A stretch of DNA of 64,000 nt from Mycobacterium sp. E3198 (GCF_001667015.1 NZ_LZIS01000081.1:1-64000), one strand, 5' to 3'; numbered from the stretch's first letter, positions 16,562 through 26,576 are shown. The notes: generated from the sequence alone by a model not told the origin. Translations and numbers: made by a program.

Positions 16562-18388
16562 ATGACGACACCCGAACGTCCGACAACCTTGTGCGAGGCG
16601 TTTCAGCGCACCGCGGCGATCGCCCCGGACGCCGTCGCGCTCCGAACGCCCGGCGACACCCAGACGGTGACGTGGCGGGAGCTTGCGGGGCGGGTGCGCC
16701 AGGCCGCCGCCGGCCTGGCGGGCCTGGGCGTCGGGCGGGGCGACACCGTGTCGCTGATGATGGCCAACCGGATCGAGTTCTACCCGGTGGAGATCGGCGC
16801 CCAACACCTGGGCGCCACTTCGTTTTCGGTCTACAACACGCTGCCCGCCGAGCAGCTGACCTACCTGTTCGACAACGCCGGCACCAAGGTCGCGATCTGC
16901 GAGGAGCAGTACGTGGACCGGATCCGCGCCAGCGGTGCGCCGATCGAGCACATCGTCTGCATTGACGGTTCGCCGCCCGGCACCATCTCGCTGGACGACC
17001 TGCATGCCGCCGCACGGCGGGATTTCGATTTCGAGTCCACCTGGCGCGCGGTGCAACCCGACGACATCGTCACGCTCATCTACACCTCCGGGACCACCGG
17101 CAACCCCAAGGGCGTGGAGATGACCCACGCCAACCTGCTGTTCGAGGGTTTCGCGCTCGACGCCGTCCTGCCGATGAAGTTCGGCGACCGCGTGACGTCC
17201 TTCTTGCCGACGGCCCACATCGCCGATCGGGTGATGGGGTTGTACGGCCTCGAGGTGTTCGGCAGCCAGGTCACCGTCGTCTCCGAGGCGCGCGCCATCG
17301 CGGCCGCCCTGCCCGACGTTCGCCCCACGGTGTGGGGCGCGGTGCCGCGGGTGTGGGAAAAGCTCAAGGCCGGAATCGAATTCGCCGTCGGCCACGAGGC
17401 GGACGAGACCAAGCGGCAGGCGTTGCAGTGGGCGATGTCGGTGGCCGCCCGGCGCGCCGACGCCCTGGTGGCCGGCGAGCGGATGCCGGAGCAACTGGCC
17501 GCCGAGTGGGCCCAGGCTGACGAGCTGGTGCTGTCAAAGCTGCGGGAGCGGCTCGGGTTCGGCGAGCTGCGCTGGGCCGTGTCGGGGGCGGCGCCGATCC
17601 CCAAGGAGACGTTGGCGTTCTTCCTCGGCATCGGCATCCCCATCGCCGAGGTGTGGGGCATGTCGGAGCTGAGTTGCGTTGCCAGCGTGAGCCATCCGAG
17701 CGACGCGCGCCTGGGCACCGTCGGCAAGCTGCTGCCCGGGCTGGAGGGCAGGATCGCCGACGACGGCGAGTTTCTGGTGCGCGGCCCGCTGGTGATGAAG
17801 GGCTACCGCAGGGAACCGGCCAAGACCGCGGAAGCGATCGACGCCGACGGCTGGTTGCACACCGGCGACATCCTCGAGGTCGACGACGAGGGCTATCTGA
17901 AGGTGGTCGATCGCAAGAAGGAGCTGATCATCAACGCGGCCGGAAAGAACATGTCGCCGGCCAACATCGAGAACACCATCCTGGCGGCCTGCCCGATGGT
18001 GGGCGTGCTGATGGCGATCGGCGACGGACGGCCTTACAACGCGGCGCTGATGGTCTTCGACGCCGAATCGGTCGGCCCGTACGCGGCCCAGCACGGCCTC
18101 GCCGACGAGTCGCCCGCGGCGCTGGCGTCCCACCCGGAGGTCATCGCGCGGATTGCCGCCGGCGTGGCCGAGGGGAACGCGAAACTGTCCCGGGTGGAAC
18201 AGATCAAGCGCTTCCGGATACTGCCGACGGTCTGGGAACCGGGCGGTGACGAGATCACGCTGACGATGAAGCTCAAGCGCAAGCCGATCATGACGAAGTA
18301 CGCGAGCGAGATCGAGGAACTCTACGCCGCCGATCGGCACCCCGAGGTCCACGAGCCCGCCGAAGCGGCCACGGTGCAGCCGGCATGA
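16562..18388 (+). CDS. fadD11: fatty-acid--CoA/AMP ligase FadD11
   Basis: A 608-residue ANL-superfamily acyl-activating enzyme that adenylates a long-chain fatty acid and passes it to CoA. The P-loop-like motif YTSGTTGNPKGVEMTHANL lies near residues 180-198, the aromatic/ATP motif in VWGMSELSC, the hinge Asp-Arg in LKVVDRKKELI and the lysine region in GKNMSPANIEN. In M. tuberculosis H37Rv this gene is split into fadD11' and fadD11 (Rv1549/Rv1550); here it is one intact frame. It overlaps plsB1 by 4 bp (ATGA), so the acyl-CoA it makes may feed PlsB1. The symbol rests on sequence type and synteny. Confidence 0.9.
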   Translation: MTTPERPTTLCEAFQRTAAIAPDAVALRTPGDTQTVTWRELAGRVRQAAAGLAGLGVGRGDTVSLMMANRIEFYPVEIGAQHLGATSFSVYNTLPAEQLTYLFDNAGTKVAICEEQYVDRIRASGAPIEHIVCIDGSPPGTISLDDLHAAARRDFDFESTWRAVQPDDIVTLIYTSGTTGNPKGVEMTHANLLFEGFALDAVLPMKFGDRVTSFLPTAHIADRVMGLYGLEVFGSQVTVVSEARAIAAALPDVRPTVWGAVPRVWEKLKAGIEFAVGHEADETKRQALQWAMSVAARRADALVAGERMPEQLAAEWAQADELVLSKLRERLGFGELRWAVSGAAPIPKETLAFFLGIGIPIAEVWGMSELSCVASVSHPSDARLGTVGKLLPGLEGRIADDGEFLVRGPLVMKGYRREPAKTAEAIDADGWLHTGDILEVDDEGYLKVVDRKKELIINAAGKNMSPANIENTILAACPMVGVLMAIGDGRPYNAALMVFDAESVGPYAAQHGLADESPAALASHPEVIARIAAGVAEGNAKLSRVEQIKRFRILPTVWEPGGDEITLTMKLKRKPIMTKYASEIEELYAADRHPEVHEPAEAATVQPA

Positions 18389-20307
18389 GCGGGGGCCCGG
18401 GGGTGACGGCGCGCGCCGGAGTGCGGAAGTTGCTGCAGCGCACCGGGATCGTCGACGAGTCCACGGCGCCGCTGCCGACCGACCCCGACGAGGTCGTCCA
18501 GCTCTTGGCGGCGCCGTGGTATGACGAGCGGCTGGGCAAACTGGCCGAGGAGCTCGGGCGCGACCACGACGGCGTGCGCGCCGAGGCCGCGTCGTACCTG
18601 CGCGAGATGGCGCCGTCGCTGGACGAGCGGGCGGTGAAGGCCTGGCGCAGCTTCAGCAACTGGCTGATGCGGGCCTACGACATCCTGGTCGACGAAGATC
18701 AGATCGCCCAGCTGCGCAGGCTGGATCGCAAAGCGACGCTGGCGTTTGCGTTTTCGCACCGCTCCTATCTGGACGGGCTGCTGCTGCCCGAGTCGATCCA
18801 GGCCAACCGGCTCTCGCCCGCGCTCACCTTCGGCGGCGCCAACCTCAACTTCTTCCCGATGGGCGCCTGGGCCAGGCGCACCGGCACGATCTTCATCCGG
18901 CGCCAGACCAAGGACATTCCCGTCTACCGCTTCGTGCTGCGGGCGTACGCCGCCCAGCTGGTGCAAAACCACGCCAACCTCACCTGGTCGATCGAGGGGG
19001 GCCGAACCCGCACCGGCAAGCTGCGGCCCCCGGTGTACGGGATCCTGCGCTACATCAGCGACGCCGTCGACGAAATCGACGGCCCGGAGGTGTATTTGGT
19101 GCCGACCTCCATCGTGTACGACCAGCTGCACGAGGTGGAGGCCATGACCACCGAGGCCTACGGCGCGACGAAGCGGCCCGAAGACTTCCGCTTCCTGGTC
19201 CGGCTGGCGCGACAGCAGGGGGAGCGGCTGGGCCGCGCCTACCTGGATTTCGGGGAACCGCTGCCGCTGCGCAAGCGCCTCGAGGAGCTGCGCGCCGAAG
19301 AATCGGGTGTCGGCACCGAAATCGAGCGCATCGCGCTGGACGTCGAGCACCGGATCAACCGCGCGACGCCCGTCACCCCGACCGCGGTGGTGAGCCTCGC
19401 GTTGCTGGGCGCCGACCGCTCGCTGTCCGTCAGCGAGGTGCTGGCCACCGTGCGGCCGCTGGCGAGCTACATCGCGGCGCGCAACTGGACGGTGGCCGGC
19501 GCCGCGGACCTGACCAACCGCTCGACGATCCGCTGGACGCTGCACCAGCTCGTCGCCTCAGGCGTGGTCGACGTGTACGACGCCGGCACCGAACCGGTGT
19601 GGGGGATCGGGACCGATCACCACCTCGTTGCGGCGTTCTACCGCAACACCGCGATCCACATCCTGGTGGACCGGGCCATCGCCGAGACGGCGCTGCTGGC
19701 GGCCATCGAGGGCGCCGAGAATTCCGTGGACCGCCTGGTGTTGCCGACGGCCGTGCGCGACGAGGCGCTGCGGCTGCGCGAGCTGCTGAAGTTCGAGTTC
19801 TTGTTCTCGGCCCGCGCGCAGTTCGAGAAGGAGCTCGCCGACGAGGTGCGCCTGATCGGCCGGGTGGAGGACACCAGCCGGGCCGCGCCCGCGGCCGACG
19901 TGCGCGGGCTCCTGGAAAAGGCCGACCTGCTGCTGGCGCACCTGGTGCTGCGGCCGTTCCTCGACGCCTACCACATCGTCGCCGATCGGCTGGCCGCCCT
20001 CGAGGACGAATCGTTCGACGAAAGCGAGTTCCTCGCCGAGTGCCTCGAGGTGGGCAAGCAGTGGGAGCTGCAGCGCCGGATCGCCAACGCCGAGTCGCGG
20101 TCGATGGAACTGTTCAAGACCGCGCTGCGGCTGGCGCGACACCGCGAGCTGGTGGACGCGTTCGAGAGCCCCGACATCGCGCAGCGACGGCGCGACTTCG
20201 CCGACGAGATCGCCACGGCCATCAGGCGTGTCAACACCATCGCGGAGCTGGCCCGGCGCGCGGTGATGTCCAGCTGTCACCCTTCGGTGCCGCGCGGCGC
20301 GCCCTAA
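18385..20307 (+). CDS. plsB1: glycerol-3-phosphate acyltransferase PlsB1
   Basis: A 640-residue GPAT-family enzyme that acylates glycerol-3-phosphate, the first step toward phosphatidic acid. The catalytic HX4D motif is HRSYLD (His125 to Asp130), followed by [11 protein letters not shown], the [11 protein letters not shown] segment and the glycerophosphate-binding [10 protein letters not shown]-terminal helices extend to about residue 635. Synteny with Rv1551 (plsB1) supports the symbol over plsB2. Translation is coupled to fadD11. In M. tuberculosis the fumarate reductase genes follow; here a deazaflavin nitroreductase gene follows directly. Confidence 0.92.
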   Translation: MSGGPGVTARAGVRKLLQRTGIVDESTAPLPTDPDEVVQLLAAPWYDERLGKLAEELGRDHDGVRAEAASYLREMAPSLDERAVKAWRSFSNWLMRAYDILVDEDQIAQLRRLDRKATLAFAFSHRSYLDGLLLPESIQANRLSPALTFGGANLNFFPMGAWARRTGTIFIRRQTKDIPVYRFVLRAYAAQLVQNHANLTWSIEGGRTRTGKLRPPVYGILRYISDAVDEIDGPEVYLVPTSIVYDQLHEVEAMTTEAYGATKRPEDFRFLVRLARQQGERLGRAYLDFGEPLPLRKRLEELRAEESGVGTEIERIALDVEHRINRATPVTPTAVVSLALLGADRSLSVSEVLATVRPLASYIAARNWTVAGAADLTNRSTIRWTLHQLVASGVVDVYDAGTEPVWGIGTDHHLVAAFYRNTAIHILVDRAIAETALLAAIEGAENSVDRLVLPTAVRDEALRLRELLKFEFLFSARAQFEKELADEVRLIGRVEDTSRAAPAADVRGLLEKADLLLAHLVLRPFLDAYHIVADRLAALEDESFDESEFLAECLEVGKQWELQRRIANAESRSMELFKTALRLARHRELVDAFESPDIAQRRRDFADEIATAIRRVNTIAELARRAVMSSCHPSVPRGAP

Positions 20308-20317
20308 GGTGGGGAGC

Positions 20318-20749
20318 ATGCCGCTTTCAGGTGAATACGCACCCAGCCCGTTCGATTGGTCGCGCGAGCAGGCCGACAAGTACGCCGAATCCGGCGGAAC
20401 CGAGGGCACCGAGCTCAAGGGGAAGCCGGTCATCCTGCTGACCACCGTCGGCGCCAAGACGGGCAAGCTCCGCAAGACCCCGCTGATGCGCGTCGAGCAC
20501 GACGGCCAGTACGCGATCGTCGCGTCGCTCGGCGGCGCGCCCAAGCACCCGGTCTGGTACCACAACGTGAAGAAGAACCCGCGCGTCGAGCTGCAGGACG
20601 GCCCCGTCACGCGCGACTACGAGGCGCGCGAGGTGTTCGGGGACGAGAAGGCCACCTGGTGGGAGCGCGCCGTCGAAGCCTGGCCCGACTACGCCGACTA
20701 CCAGAAAAAGACCGACCGCCAGATTCCGGTGTTCGTTCTGACCCGGTGA
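20318..20749 (+). CDS. deazaflavin (F420)-dependent nitroreductase family protein (Rv1558-like)
   Basis: A 143-residue split-barrel protein of the Ddn/F420 family. Typical residues are the [38 protein letters not shown] strand-loop and [17 protein letters not shown], which bind F420 in Ddn. It is the size of Rv1558, to which it is syntenic; relatives reduce quinones and some nitroimidazole drugs. The ATG has GGTGGGGA nearby and starts 10 bp after the plsB1 stop. The physiological substrate is unknown. Confidence 0.88.
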   Translation: MPLSGEYAPSPFDWSREQADKYAESGGTEGTELKGKPVILLTTVGAKTGKLRKTPLMRVEHDGQYAIVASLGGAPKHPVWYHNVKKNPRVELQDGPVTRDYEAREVFGDEKATWWERAVEAWPDYADYQKKTDRQIPVFVLTR

Positions 20750-20786
20750 ACTAATTCCCAGCTGGGCGGCATGGCACCATTGATCG

Positions 20787-22067
20787 GTGTCCGCTGAATT
20801 CAGCCAGAGCCCGAGCAGGTCACCGCTGTGCGCGGCTGACATCGATGCCGCGGCGCAGCGGATCGCCCCGGTGGTCGCGCCCACCCCGTTGCAGCTGAGC
20901 GATCGGCTGTCGGCGATCACCGGCGCGCAGGTATACCTCAAGCGCGAAGACCTGCAGGTCGTGCGCTCCTACAAGCTGCGGGGCGCCTACAACCTGCTGG
21001 TGCAGCTGTCCGGGGAGGAGCTTGCCGCGGGCGTGGTGTGCTCGTCGGCGGGCAACCACGCGCAGGGCTTCGCCTTCGCCTGCCGGGCGCTGGGGGTGCA
21101 TGGCCGGGTCTATGTGCCGGCCAAGACGCCCAAACAGAAGCGCGACCGGATCCGCTACCACGGCGGCGAGTTCATCGAGCTGATCGTGGGCGGATCGACC
21201 TACGACCTCGCCGCCGAGGCCGCGCTCGCCGACGTCGAACGCACCGGCGCCACGCTGGTCCCGCCGTACGACGACCCGCGCACCATGGCCGGCCAGGGCA
21301 CCATCGCCGTCGAGCTGCTCGACGAACTGGATGCCGAGCCCGACCTGGTCGTGGTCCCGGTGGGCGGCGGCGGCTGCATCGCCGGCATCACCACCTACCT
21401 GGCCGAACGGACGACCAACACCGCGGTGCTGGGCATCGAGCCGGCGGGCGCCGCGGCGATGATGGCCGCGCTGGCCGCCGTCGAGCCCGTCACGCTGGAC
21501 CACGTCGACCAGTTCGTCGACGGCGCCGCGGTGAAAAGGGCGGGAACGCTGACCTACGCCGCGCTGGCCGCCGCCGGCGACATGGTGTCGATCACCACGG
21601 TCGACGAGGGAGCGGTGTGCACCGCCATGCTGGACCTGTATCAGAACGAGGGCATCATCGCCGAGCCGGCGGGCGCGTTGTCCGTCGCGGGCCTGCTGGA
21701 GGCCGACGTCGAGCCCGGGTCCACCGTGGTGTGCCTGATCTCGGGCGGCAACAACGACGTGTCGCGCTACGGCGAGGTCCTGGAGCGCTCGCTGGTGCAT
21801 CTCGGGCTCAAGCACTACTTCCTGGTCGACTTTCCGCAGGAGCCGGGCGCACTGCGCCGGTTCCTCGACGAGGTGCTCGGGCCCAACGACGACATCACCC
21901 TGTTCGAGTACGTCAAGCGCAACAACCGGGAAACGGGTGAGGCGCTGGTCGGCGTCGAGCTGGGCTCGGCGGCCGGCCTGGACGGCCTGATGGCGCGCAT
22001 GCGGGCGACCGAGATCCACGTCGAGGCCCTCGAGCCCGGCTCGCCGGCCTACCGCTACCTGCTCTAG
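20787..22067 (+). CDS. ilvA: threonine dehydratase, biosynthetic
   Basis: A 426-residue fold-type II PLP enzyme that deaminates threonine to 2-oxobutanoate, the first step to isoleucine. The PLP-binding lysine is Lys63 in RSYKLRGAYN, the phosphate-binding glycine loop is VGGGGCIAG, and SSAGNHAQGFA is conserved. The C-terminal ACT-like regulatory domain (HYFLVDFPQEPGALRRFLDEVLG) allows feedback control by isoleucine in the family. It starts with GTG (MSAEFSQSPS), matching the M. tuberculosis Rv1559 N-terminus. Length and motifs are complete. It sits alone between the nitroreductase and PAP2 genes. Confidence 0.96.
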   Translation: MSAEFSQSPSRSPLCAADIDAAAQRIAPVVAPTPLQLSDRLSAITGAQVYLKREDLQVVRSYKLRGAYNLLVQLSGEELAAGVVCSSAGNHAQGFAFACRALGVHGRVYVPAKTPKQKRDRIRYHGGEFIELIVGGSTYDLAAEAALADVERTGATLVPPYDDPRTMAGQGTIAVELLDELDAEPDLVVVPVGGGGCIAGITTYLAERTTNTAVLGIEPAGAAAMMAALAAVEPVTLDHVDQFVDGAAVKRAGTLTYAALAAAGDMVSITTVDEGAVCTAMLDLYQNEGIIAEPAGALSVAGLLEADVEPGSTVVCLISGGNNDVSRYGEVLERSLVHLGLKHYFLVDFPQEPGALRRFLDEVLGPNDDITLFEYVKRNNRETGEALVGVELGSAAGLDGLMARMRATEIHVEALEPGSPAYRYLL

Positions 22068-22079
22068 GCGCCTTGAGGC

Positions 22080-22979
22080 ATGGGGGAGCCGTATGGATCC
22101 GGTACCGCCGGCTTTGGCCTAGTCAGCGCCGGCACCCTGGTCTTCCTGGCGCTGCTGGCGTGGGCGGCAATCTGGGTCGCTCGACGCGGGCGCGTGCTGG
22201 GACGGCTCTGGGCACTGGCGTCGGACGCCGCAGTCATCGGCGGTCGCGTGCTGACCTGGGCCCGCGAACGGATCAAGGCAAAAGGATGGGCGTGGGCCGG
22301 CCGGTTGCCCGCGGACGAGGTCGCCGCCGTCGCGCTGCTTCTCGGGCTGGCCGTGGTCGTGGCCCTGGCGGTCGGCTTCACCGAAGTGCTGGACGATGTG
22401 CTCGAGGGCGACGGCATCTCCGGAATCGATCGACCGGTGGCCCGATGGCTTGCCGCCCACCGCGACCTGTGGCTGACCACGGCGCTGCGGGCGGTCACGA
22501 TCGGCGGCGATCCCAGGTTCCTGGCCGCACTGGCCTTTCCGGTTTCTCTCGTCGCCGGCTGGCGGTGCAGGTCATGGCGGCCCGTCGTGCTGGCCCTGGC
22601 CGCCGGTGGCGGGATTGCCCTGATGCTGTTCACCACCAAAGCCTTGGTGGGTAGGCAACGCCCGCCCCTGCCGTTCGCCGCGGTCGCCGCCGACGGTTAT
22701 TCATTTCCCTCCGGCCACGCCACCGGCACCGCGGCCATCCTCGTGTTGTCCGCCTGGATGGTGACCCGCTGGCTCATCACCCCGTGGGTGGGGCGGGTGA
22801 GCGTGTGGACAACGGCGCTCGGCTCGGCGCTCGTGATCGGCTATTCACGTGTTTATCTGGGGGTTCACTACGTGAGCGACGTGCTGGCCGGCTGGCTGCT
22901 GGGCCTGGCCTGGGCCGGCGTCGTCATGCTGGTCGGATCGTGGTGGACCGAGATCCGGCCCCGCGCCACGTCACCGTAG
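22080..22979 (+). CDS. PAP2-family membrane phosphatase
   Basis: A 299-residue integral membrane protein of the type 2 phosphatidic acid phosphatase family. All three active-site motifs are present: KALVGRQRP (KX6RP), SFPSGHATG (PSGH) and SRVYLGVHYVSDV (SRX5HX3D). It has about six membrane helices plus an N-terminal hydrophobic segment and a basic linker. It would dephosphorylate a lipid phosphate such as phosphatidate or polyprenyl diphosphate on the outer face of the membrane; which one is not clear. It starts 12 bp after ilvA and overlaps the end of the convergent flavoprotein gene by 9 bp. Confidence 0.88.
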   Translation: MGEPYGSGTAGFGLVSAGTLVFLALLAWAAIWVARRGRVLGRLWALASDAAVIGGRVLTWARERIKAKGWAWAGRLPADEVAAVALLLGLAVVVALAVGFTEVLDDVLEGDGISGIDRPVARWLAAHRDLWLTTALRAVTIGGDPRFLAALAFPVSLVAGWRCRSWRPVVLALAAGGGIALMLFTTKALVGRQRPPLPFAAVAADGYSFPSGHATGTAAILVLSAWMVTRWLITPWVGRVSVWTTALGSALVIGYSRVYLGVHYVSDVLAGWLLGLAWAGVVMLVGSWWTEIRPRATSP

Positions 22980-23615
22980 GTACGCCGGCACCGGAGTGCG
23001 GGAATCGAGGTCGCCGGCCGGCACCGGTGCCCCGGCCGTCAGGCGAAGCGGCACGACGCCGGCCCAGTGCGGCAGCGCCGCGTCTTCCGGATCGTCGACC
23101 GGGCCGCCGGTGCGCAGCTTGGCCGAGACCTCGACGAGGTCGAGGGCGAGCACCCCGGTCGCGGCGAGTTCGCGCGCGTTGGGCGTCCGGCAGTCGTCCG
23201 CACGCCCGGGCCGGATGTGGTCGAGCAGGCAGCGCAGCGCGCGCAGCTTCTCCGCGGGATCCTCGACCACGCGCGCGTCGCCCAGCACGACGACCGAGCG
23301 GAAGTTCACGGAGTGGTGCATGGCCGCGCGGGCCAGCACCAGCCCGTCCACCAAGGTGACGGTGACGCAGACCGGCAGGCCCGATGGCGCTGACTTGGCC
23401 GCCAGCATCGGGCCGCTGCCGGTCGAGCCGTGCAGGTAGAGCGTCTCGCCGAGGCGGGCGTGCGTCGTCGGGAGGACCACCGGCCCGCCGGCGGTCAGGT
23501 AGCCCAGGTGACAGACCAGGGCCTCGTCGAGGATCTGGTGCACGACCGCGCGGTCGTAGTCGGCGCGTTCGCGGTAGCGGGTGGGCGTGGTGCGGTGGGT
23601 GGGGAGGTAGCTCAA
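22971..23615 (-). CDS. pyridoxamine 5'-phosphate oxidase-like flavin-binding protein
   Basis: A protein of about 214 residues of the flavin-nucleotide-binding split-barrel family: ALVCHLGYLTAGGPVVLPTTHARLGETLYLHGSTGSGPM is the FMN-binding start, followed by NFRSVVVLGDARVVED. It begins with TTG; an in-frame stop eight codons upstream rules out a longer form, and AAAGG precedes it. It is divergent from a MocR-type regulator gene across only about 31 bp, a classic pairing in which MocR controls the PNPOx-like neighbour. The reaction is not known; a role near vitamin B6 is suggested by the pairing only. Confidence 0.82.
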   Translation of the reverse strand: MSYLPTHRTTPTRYRERADYDRAVVHQILDEALVCHLGYLTAGGPVVLPTTHARLGETLYLHGSTGSGPMLAAKSAPSGLPVCVTVTLVDGLVLARAAMHHSVNFRSVVVLGDARVVEDPAEKLRALRCLLDHIRPGRADDCRTPNARELAATGVLALDLVEVSAKLRTGGPVDDPEDAALPHWAGVVPLRLTAGAPVPAGDLDSRTPVPAYLR

Positions 23616-23629
23616 CCGATTGCCTTTGC

Positions 23630-23647
23630 TTATGTCCTAGTACATAA
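23630..23647. promoter_or_regulatory. candidate MocR operator in the divergent promoter
   Basis: The inverted repeat TTATGT-CCTAGT-ACATAA lies in the gap between the flavoprotein and MocR genes. AGTACAT here and AGTACAA at 23661 also form a direct repeat, the site type described for several MocR proteins. TACATAAT at 23641 fits a mycobacterial -10 box for the rightward gene, which would place transcription start near the GTG at 23656. Assigned by position and symmetry only. Confidence 0.5.
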
Positions 23648-24963
23648 TGATTCTCGTGCCAGTACAATATACGGGGACGGGAGCGCAGTCCATAGCGGCC
23701 AGCGTCGAGGAGGCCATCTCCCGCGGGGCGCTGGCCCCCGGGGCGGCGCTGCCACCGATCCGCGAACTCGCCGGGCGGCTCGGCGTCAACCCGAACACCG
23801 TGTCCGCGGCCTATCGCCTGCTGCGCGATCGCGGGGCCGTCGAGGCGGCCGGGCGGCGCGGCACCCGGGTGCGGCACCGCCCCGCGACCACGCCCCGCTC
23901 GCTGCTGGGGCTGGACGTCCCCGCCGGCGTGCGCGACCTGTCGACCGGCAACCCGGACCCCGCCCTGCTGCCCATCGGATCCGTCGAGACGCCGACGGCC
24001 AGGCCGCTGCTCTACGGTGAGCCGGCCATGTCGGCCGAACTGCTGGAACGGGCGCGCGCGGCGCTGGCCACGGACGGCGTCCCGGCGGATCATCTGGCGG
24101 TCACCAGCGGGGCGCTCGACGGCATCGAGAGGGCGCTGGCCGCGCACCTGCGCCCCGGCGACCGGGTGGCCGTCGAGGACCCGGGCTGGGCGAATTTGCT
24201 GGATCTTGTTGCGGCGCTGGGGCTCTCGGCCGAACCGGTGCGCGTCGACGACGACGGGCCGCTGGTCCCCGACGTGCAGCGCGCCCTGGCCCGCGGCGTG
24301 CGCGCGCTCGTCATCACCGGGCGGGCACAAAACCCCACCGGCGCAACGCTATCCGCGACCCGCGCCGACGAGCTTCGTGGCCTCGTTTCCGGTACTGATC
24401 TGCTGGTCGTCGAGGACGATCATTGCGCGGGGATCTCGGGCGCGGCGCTGCACACCCTGGCCGGTTCGACTGGCCAGTGGGCCTTCGTGCGGTCGGCGTC
24501 CAAGGCCTACGGCCCCGACCTGCGCGTCGCCGTGCTCGCCGGGGACCGGCGCACCGTCGAGCGGGTGCATGGCCGGCTCCGGCTGGGGCCCGGGTGGGTG
24601 AGCCACCTCCTGCAGGACCTCGCGGTCCGGTTGTGGGCCGACGCCGGGGCGTCGCGGCTGATCGCGCGGGCCGAAAAGCAATACGCCCGCAACCGCGCCG
24701 GGCTGTGCGAGGCGCTGGTTCGACGCGGCGTGCGCGCGCATGGCCGGTCCGGGCTCAACGTGTGGGTGCCGGTGCCGGACGAGACGGTGGCGATCACCCG
24801 GCTGCTCGCGTCGGGTTGGGCCGCGGCGCCGGGCACGAGGTTCCGCATCCGCACGGCGCCCGGAATCCGCGTCACCGTGGCCGATCTGAGCGCCGACGAG
24901 ATCGATCCGCTCGCCGACGCGATCGCGGGCGCCGTGCTGGCTAACGGCCGGCCAAGCGTGTAG
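23647..24963 (+). CDS. MocR-type GntR regulator with aminotransferase-like domain
   Basis: A 438-residue fusion. The GntR winged helix is at residues 12-72 (IAASVEEAISRGALAPGAALPPIRELAGRLGVNPNTVSAAYRLL), then a fold-type I aminotransferase domain. That domain shows NPTGATLS and the PLP lysine in RSASKAYGPDLRVA. MocR proteins sense PLP or an amino compound and bind paired half-sites. The ATG lies inside the candidate operator; a GTG at 23656, which would give a nearly leaderless mRNA after the -10 box, is an equally good start. The divergent PNPOx-like gene is the expected target. Its end overlaps the Mug gene tail by 23 bp. Confidence 0.88.
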   Translation: MILVPVQYTGTGAQSIAASVEEAISRGALAPGAALPPIRELAGRLGVNPNTVSAAYRLLRDRGAVEAAGRRGTRVRHRPATTPRSLLGLDVPAGVRDLSTGNPDPALLPIGSVETPTARPLLYGEPAMSAELLERARAALATDGVPADHLAVTSGALDGIERALAAHLRPGDRVAVEDPGWANLLDLVAALGLSAEPVRVDDDGPLVPDVQRALARGVRALVITGRAQNPTGATLSATRADELRGLVSGTDLLVVEDDHCAGISGAALHTLAGSTGQWAFVRSASKAYGPDLRVAVLAGDRRTVERVHGRLRLGPGWVSHLLQDLAVRLWADAGASRLIARAEKQYARNRAGLCEALVRRGVRAHGRSGLNVWVPVPDETVAITRLLASGWAAAPGTRFRIRTAPGIRVTVADLSADEIDPLADAIAGAVLANGRPSV

Positions 24964-25522
24964 GGATGCCCGCGGCGCGGGCAACTTCGGCGTAGGCGGC
25001 GGCGAGGCCGGACAGCGACGCGTGGGCGTTGCGGCCACTGGGATTGGGGACCACCCACAGCTTTGTTGCGGGATAAGGCGATACCTGTTTGCCCGCGTTC
25101 GCGCGGCGCTCGCCGAAGGCGTCTCGGAAGGCGGTGATCCCCAGGACGGCTACCACCTCGGGGGAGTACTTGCGAACGGTCCGGTCCAGCTTCCGTCGGC
25201 CCTCGACCAGCTCGGCGACCGTGAGTTCGTCGGCACCCGCACTCGCCCTGTCAACCAGGTTGGTGATGCCGATTCCGCGGCGTAACAAGTAATCCCGGTC
25301 GGCCGGGTCGAAACCGGACGAGGCGTCGATGAGATGGTCGGTGATGCCGGCGCGGTAGAGCGCCGGCCAGAACCGATTGCCGCGGGGGGCGAAATGCGCC
25401 TGCACCGCAACGGTTCTCAACCCGGGGTTGATGCCCACGAACAGCAGCCGAACGTCGTCGGAGATCAGGTCGGGCAGGGTCTGACCGCTGAACCGCTTCA
25501 GCTGCTCGCGTGTGAACCGCAC
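24941..25522 (-). CDS. mug: G/U mismatch-specific uracil-DNA glycosylase (Mug family)
   Basis: A 193-residue uracil-DNA glycosylase of the Mug/TDG family, which removes uracil or related bases mispaired with guanine. The catalytic motif is FVGINPGL (GINPG), followed by HFAPRGNRFWPALYRAG and the second conserved motif VVPNPSGRNAHAS (NPSG). Length is slightly above that of E. coli Mug (168). It is encoded convergently to the MocR gene, and its start lies 17 bp downstream of the end of the methyltransferase gene, so the two may be co-transcribed. Confidence 0.88.
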   Translation of the reverse strand: MRFTREQLKRFSGQTLPDLISDDVRLLFVGINPGLRTVAVQAHFAPRGNRFWPALYRAGITDHLIDASSGFDPADRDYLLRRGIGITNLVDRASAGADELTVAELVEGRRKLDRTVRKYSPEVVAVLGITAFRDAFGERRANAGKQVSPYPATKLWVVPNPSGRNAHASLSGLAAAYAEVARAAGIPTRLAGR

Positions 25523-25538
25523 CGCATCCGCCGGTTCC

Positions 25539-26441
25539 CTAGGCCAGGGTCGCCGTCAGGTAGCCGGAGCCGCGGCCGAAGGGGGCCAGCTGGTCGTCGG
25601 GCAACGCGAAGCCGTTGGCGGCGTAGCACTGCTCGGTCGTTCGGATGCTCACCCGCCAACCGTGGCCGGTGAGGTACTCGGCGGCCGTGTTGCGCTCGCC
25701 GGTGTAGAACAACTCGGCCAGGTTGATGTTGGAGCCGATGCGCCGGGACCGCTCGGTGAGCCGCTGCGCCCAGTCCGCGGGGACGTTGCGCATGTCCAGG
25801 TGTTCGGTCGCGACCCGGCTGCCGGGCGCCGAGAGCGCGACGACGTTGTCGAACAGGCGGTCCTGGGCGTCGGGCGGCAGATACGGGAGGAGGCCTTCGG
25901 CACTCCAGGCCGTCGGCGCTGCGGTGTCGAAGCCGGCCGCCACCAGCGCCGACGGCCAGTCGTCGCGCAGGTCGATCGCGACCGTGCGGCGCTGCGCGCT
26001 CGGCTCGGCGCCCAGGTCCGCCAGCGTGCGCGTCTTGAAGTCGATGACCGCCGGCTGATCGATCTCGTACACCACCGTGCCGGCCGGCCACGCCAGCCGG
26101 TAGGCCCGGGTGTCCAGGCCGGACGCCAGGATGACGGCCTGCCCGATGCCCGAGCCGGTCGCCTGGGTGAAGAAATCGTCGAAGAAGCGGGTGCGCACGG
26201 CGATCTGCTCCTTCATGGTCCGGCGGTTCACCACCGGATCGTCGTCGGCGGGCCCGATCTCGCCGTCGATCAGCTTGACGAAGGTGTCGATGCCCACCGC
26301 CCGCACGAGCGGGTCCGCCCACGGGTCGGCCAGCAGGGGATCGGGGCCCTGGGACGCCATCGCGCGCGACGCGGCGACCGCCGTGGCGGTCGCGCCGACG
26401 CTGGACGCCAGGTCCCAGGTGTCGTTCTCGGTGCGGGTCAT
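25539..26441 (-). CDS. SAM-dependent methyltransferase, LCMT-like mycobacterial family
   Basis: A 300-residue member of the leucine carboxyl methyltransferase-like family that is greatly expanded in mycobacteria (Rv0146 type). It begins with the signature [21 protein letters not shown], followed by a SAM-binding region with [23 protein letters not shown] and the downstream [10 protein letters not shown]. The ATG at 26441 has AGGAG ten bases upstream, which sets it above longer readings. The substrate of these enzymes is mostly unknown. The Mug gene follows on the same strand; the treZ 3' end lies upstream. Confidence 0.88.
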   Translation of the reverse strand: MTRTENDTWDLASSVGATATAVAASRAMASQGPDPLLADPWADPLVRAVGIDTFVKLIDGEIGPADDDPVVNRRTMKEQIAVRTRFFDDFFTQATGSGIGQAVILASGLDTRAYRLAWPAGTVVYEIDQPAVIDFKTRTLADLGAEPSAQRRTVAIDLRDDWPSALVAAGFDTAAPTAWSAEGLLPYLPPDAQDRLFDNVVALSAPGSRVATEHLDMRNVPADWAQRLTERSRRIGSNINLAELFYTGERNTAAEYLTGHGWRVSIRTTEQCYAANGFALPDDQLAPFGRGSGYLTATLA

Positions 26442-26576
26442 CCGCGAGCTCCTTGTCCACGCTGCGTTACTTAGGTCATATAAGTGTCGTGGTCCACTGT
26501 ACGCGCACGGGGTGGTCACTCCCCGGCCACGGCGAGCCGACACAAAATCGCACGCAACCGCGCGCTTTTGGAGGAT

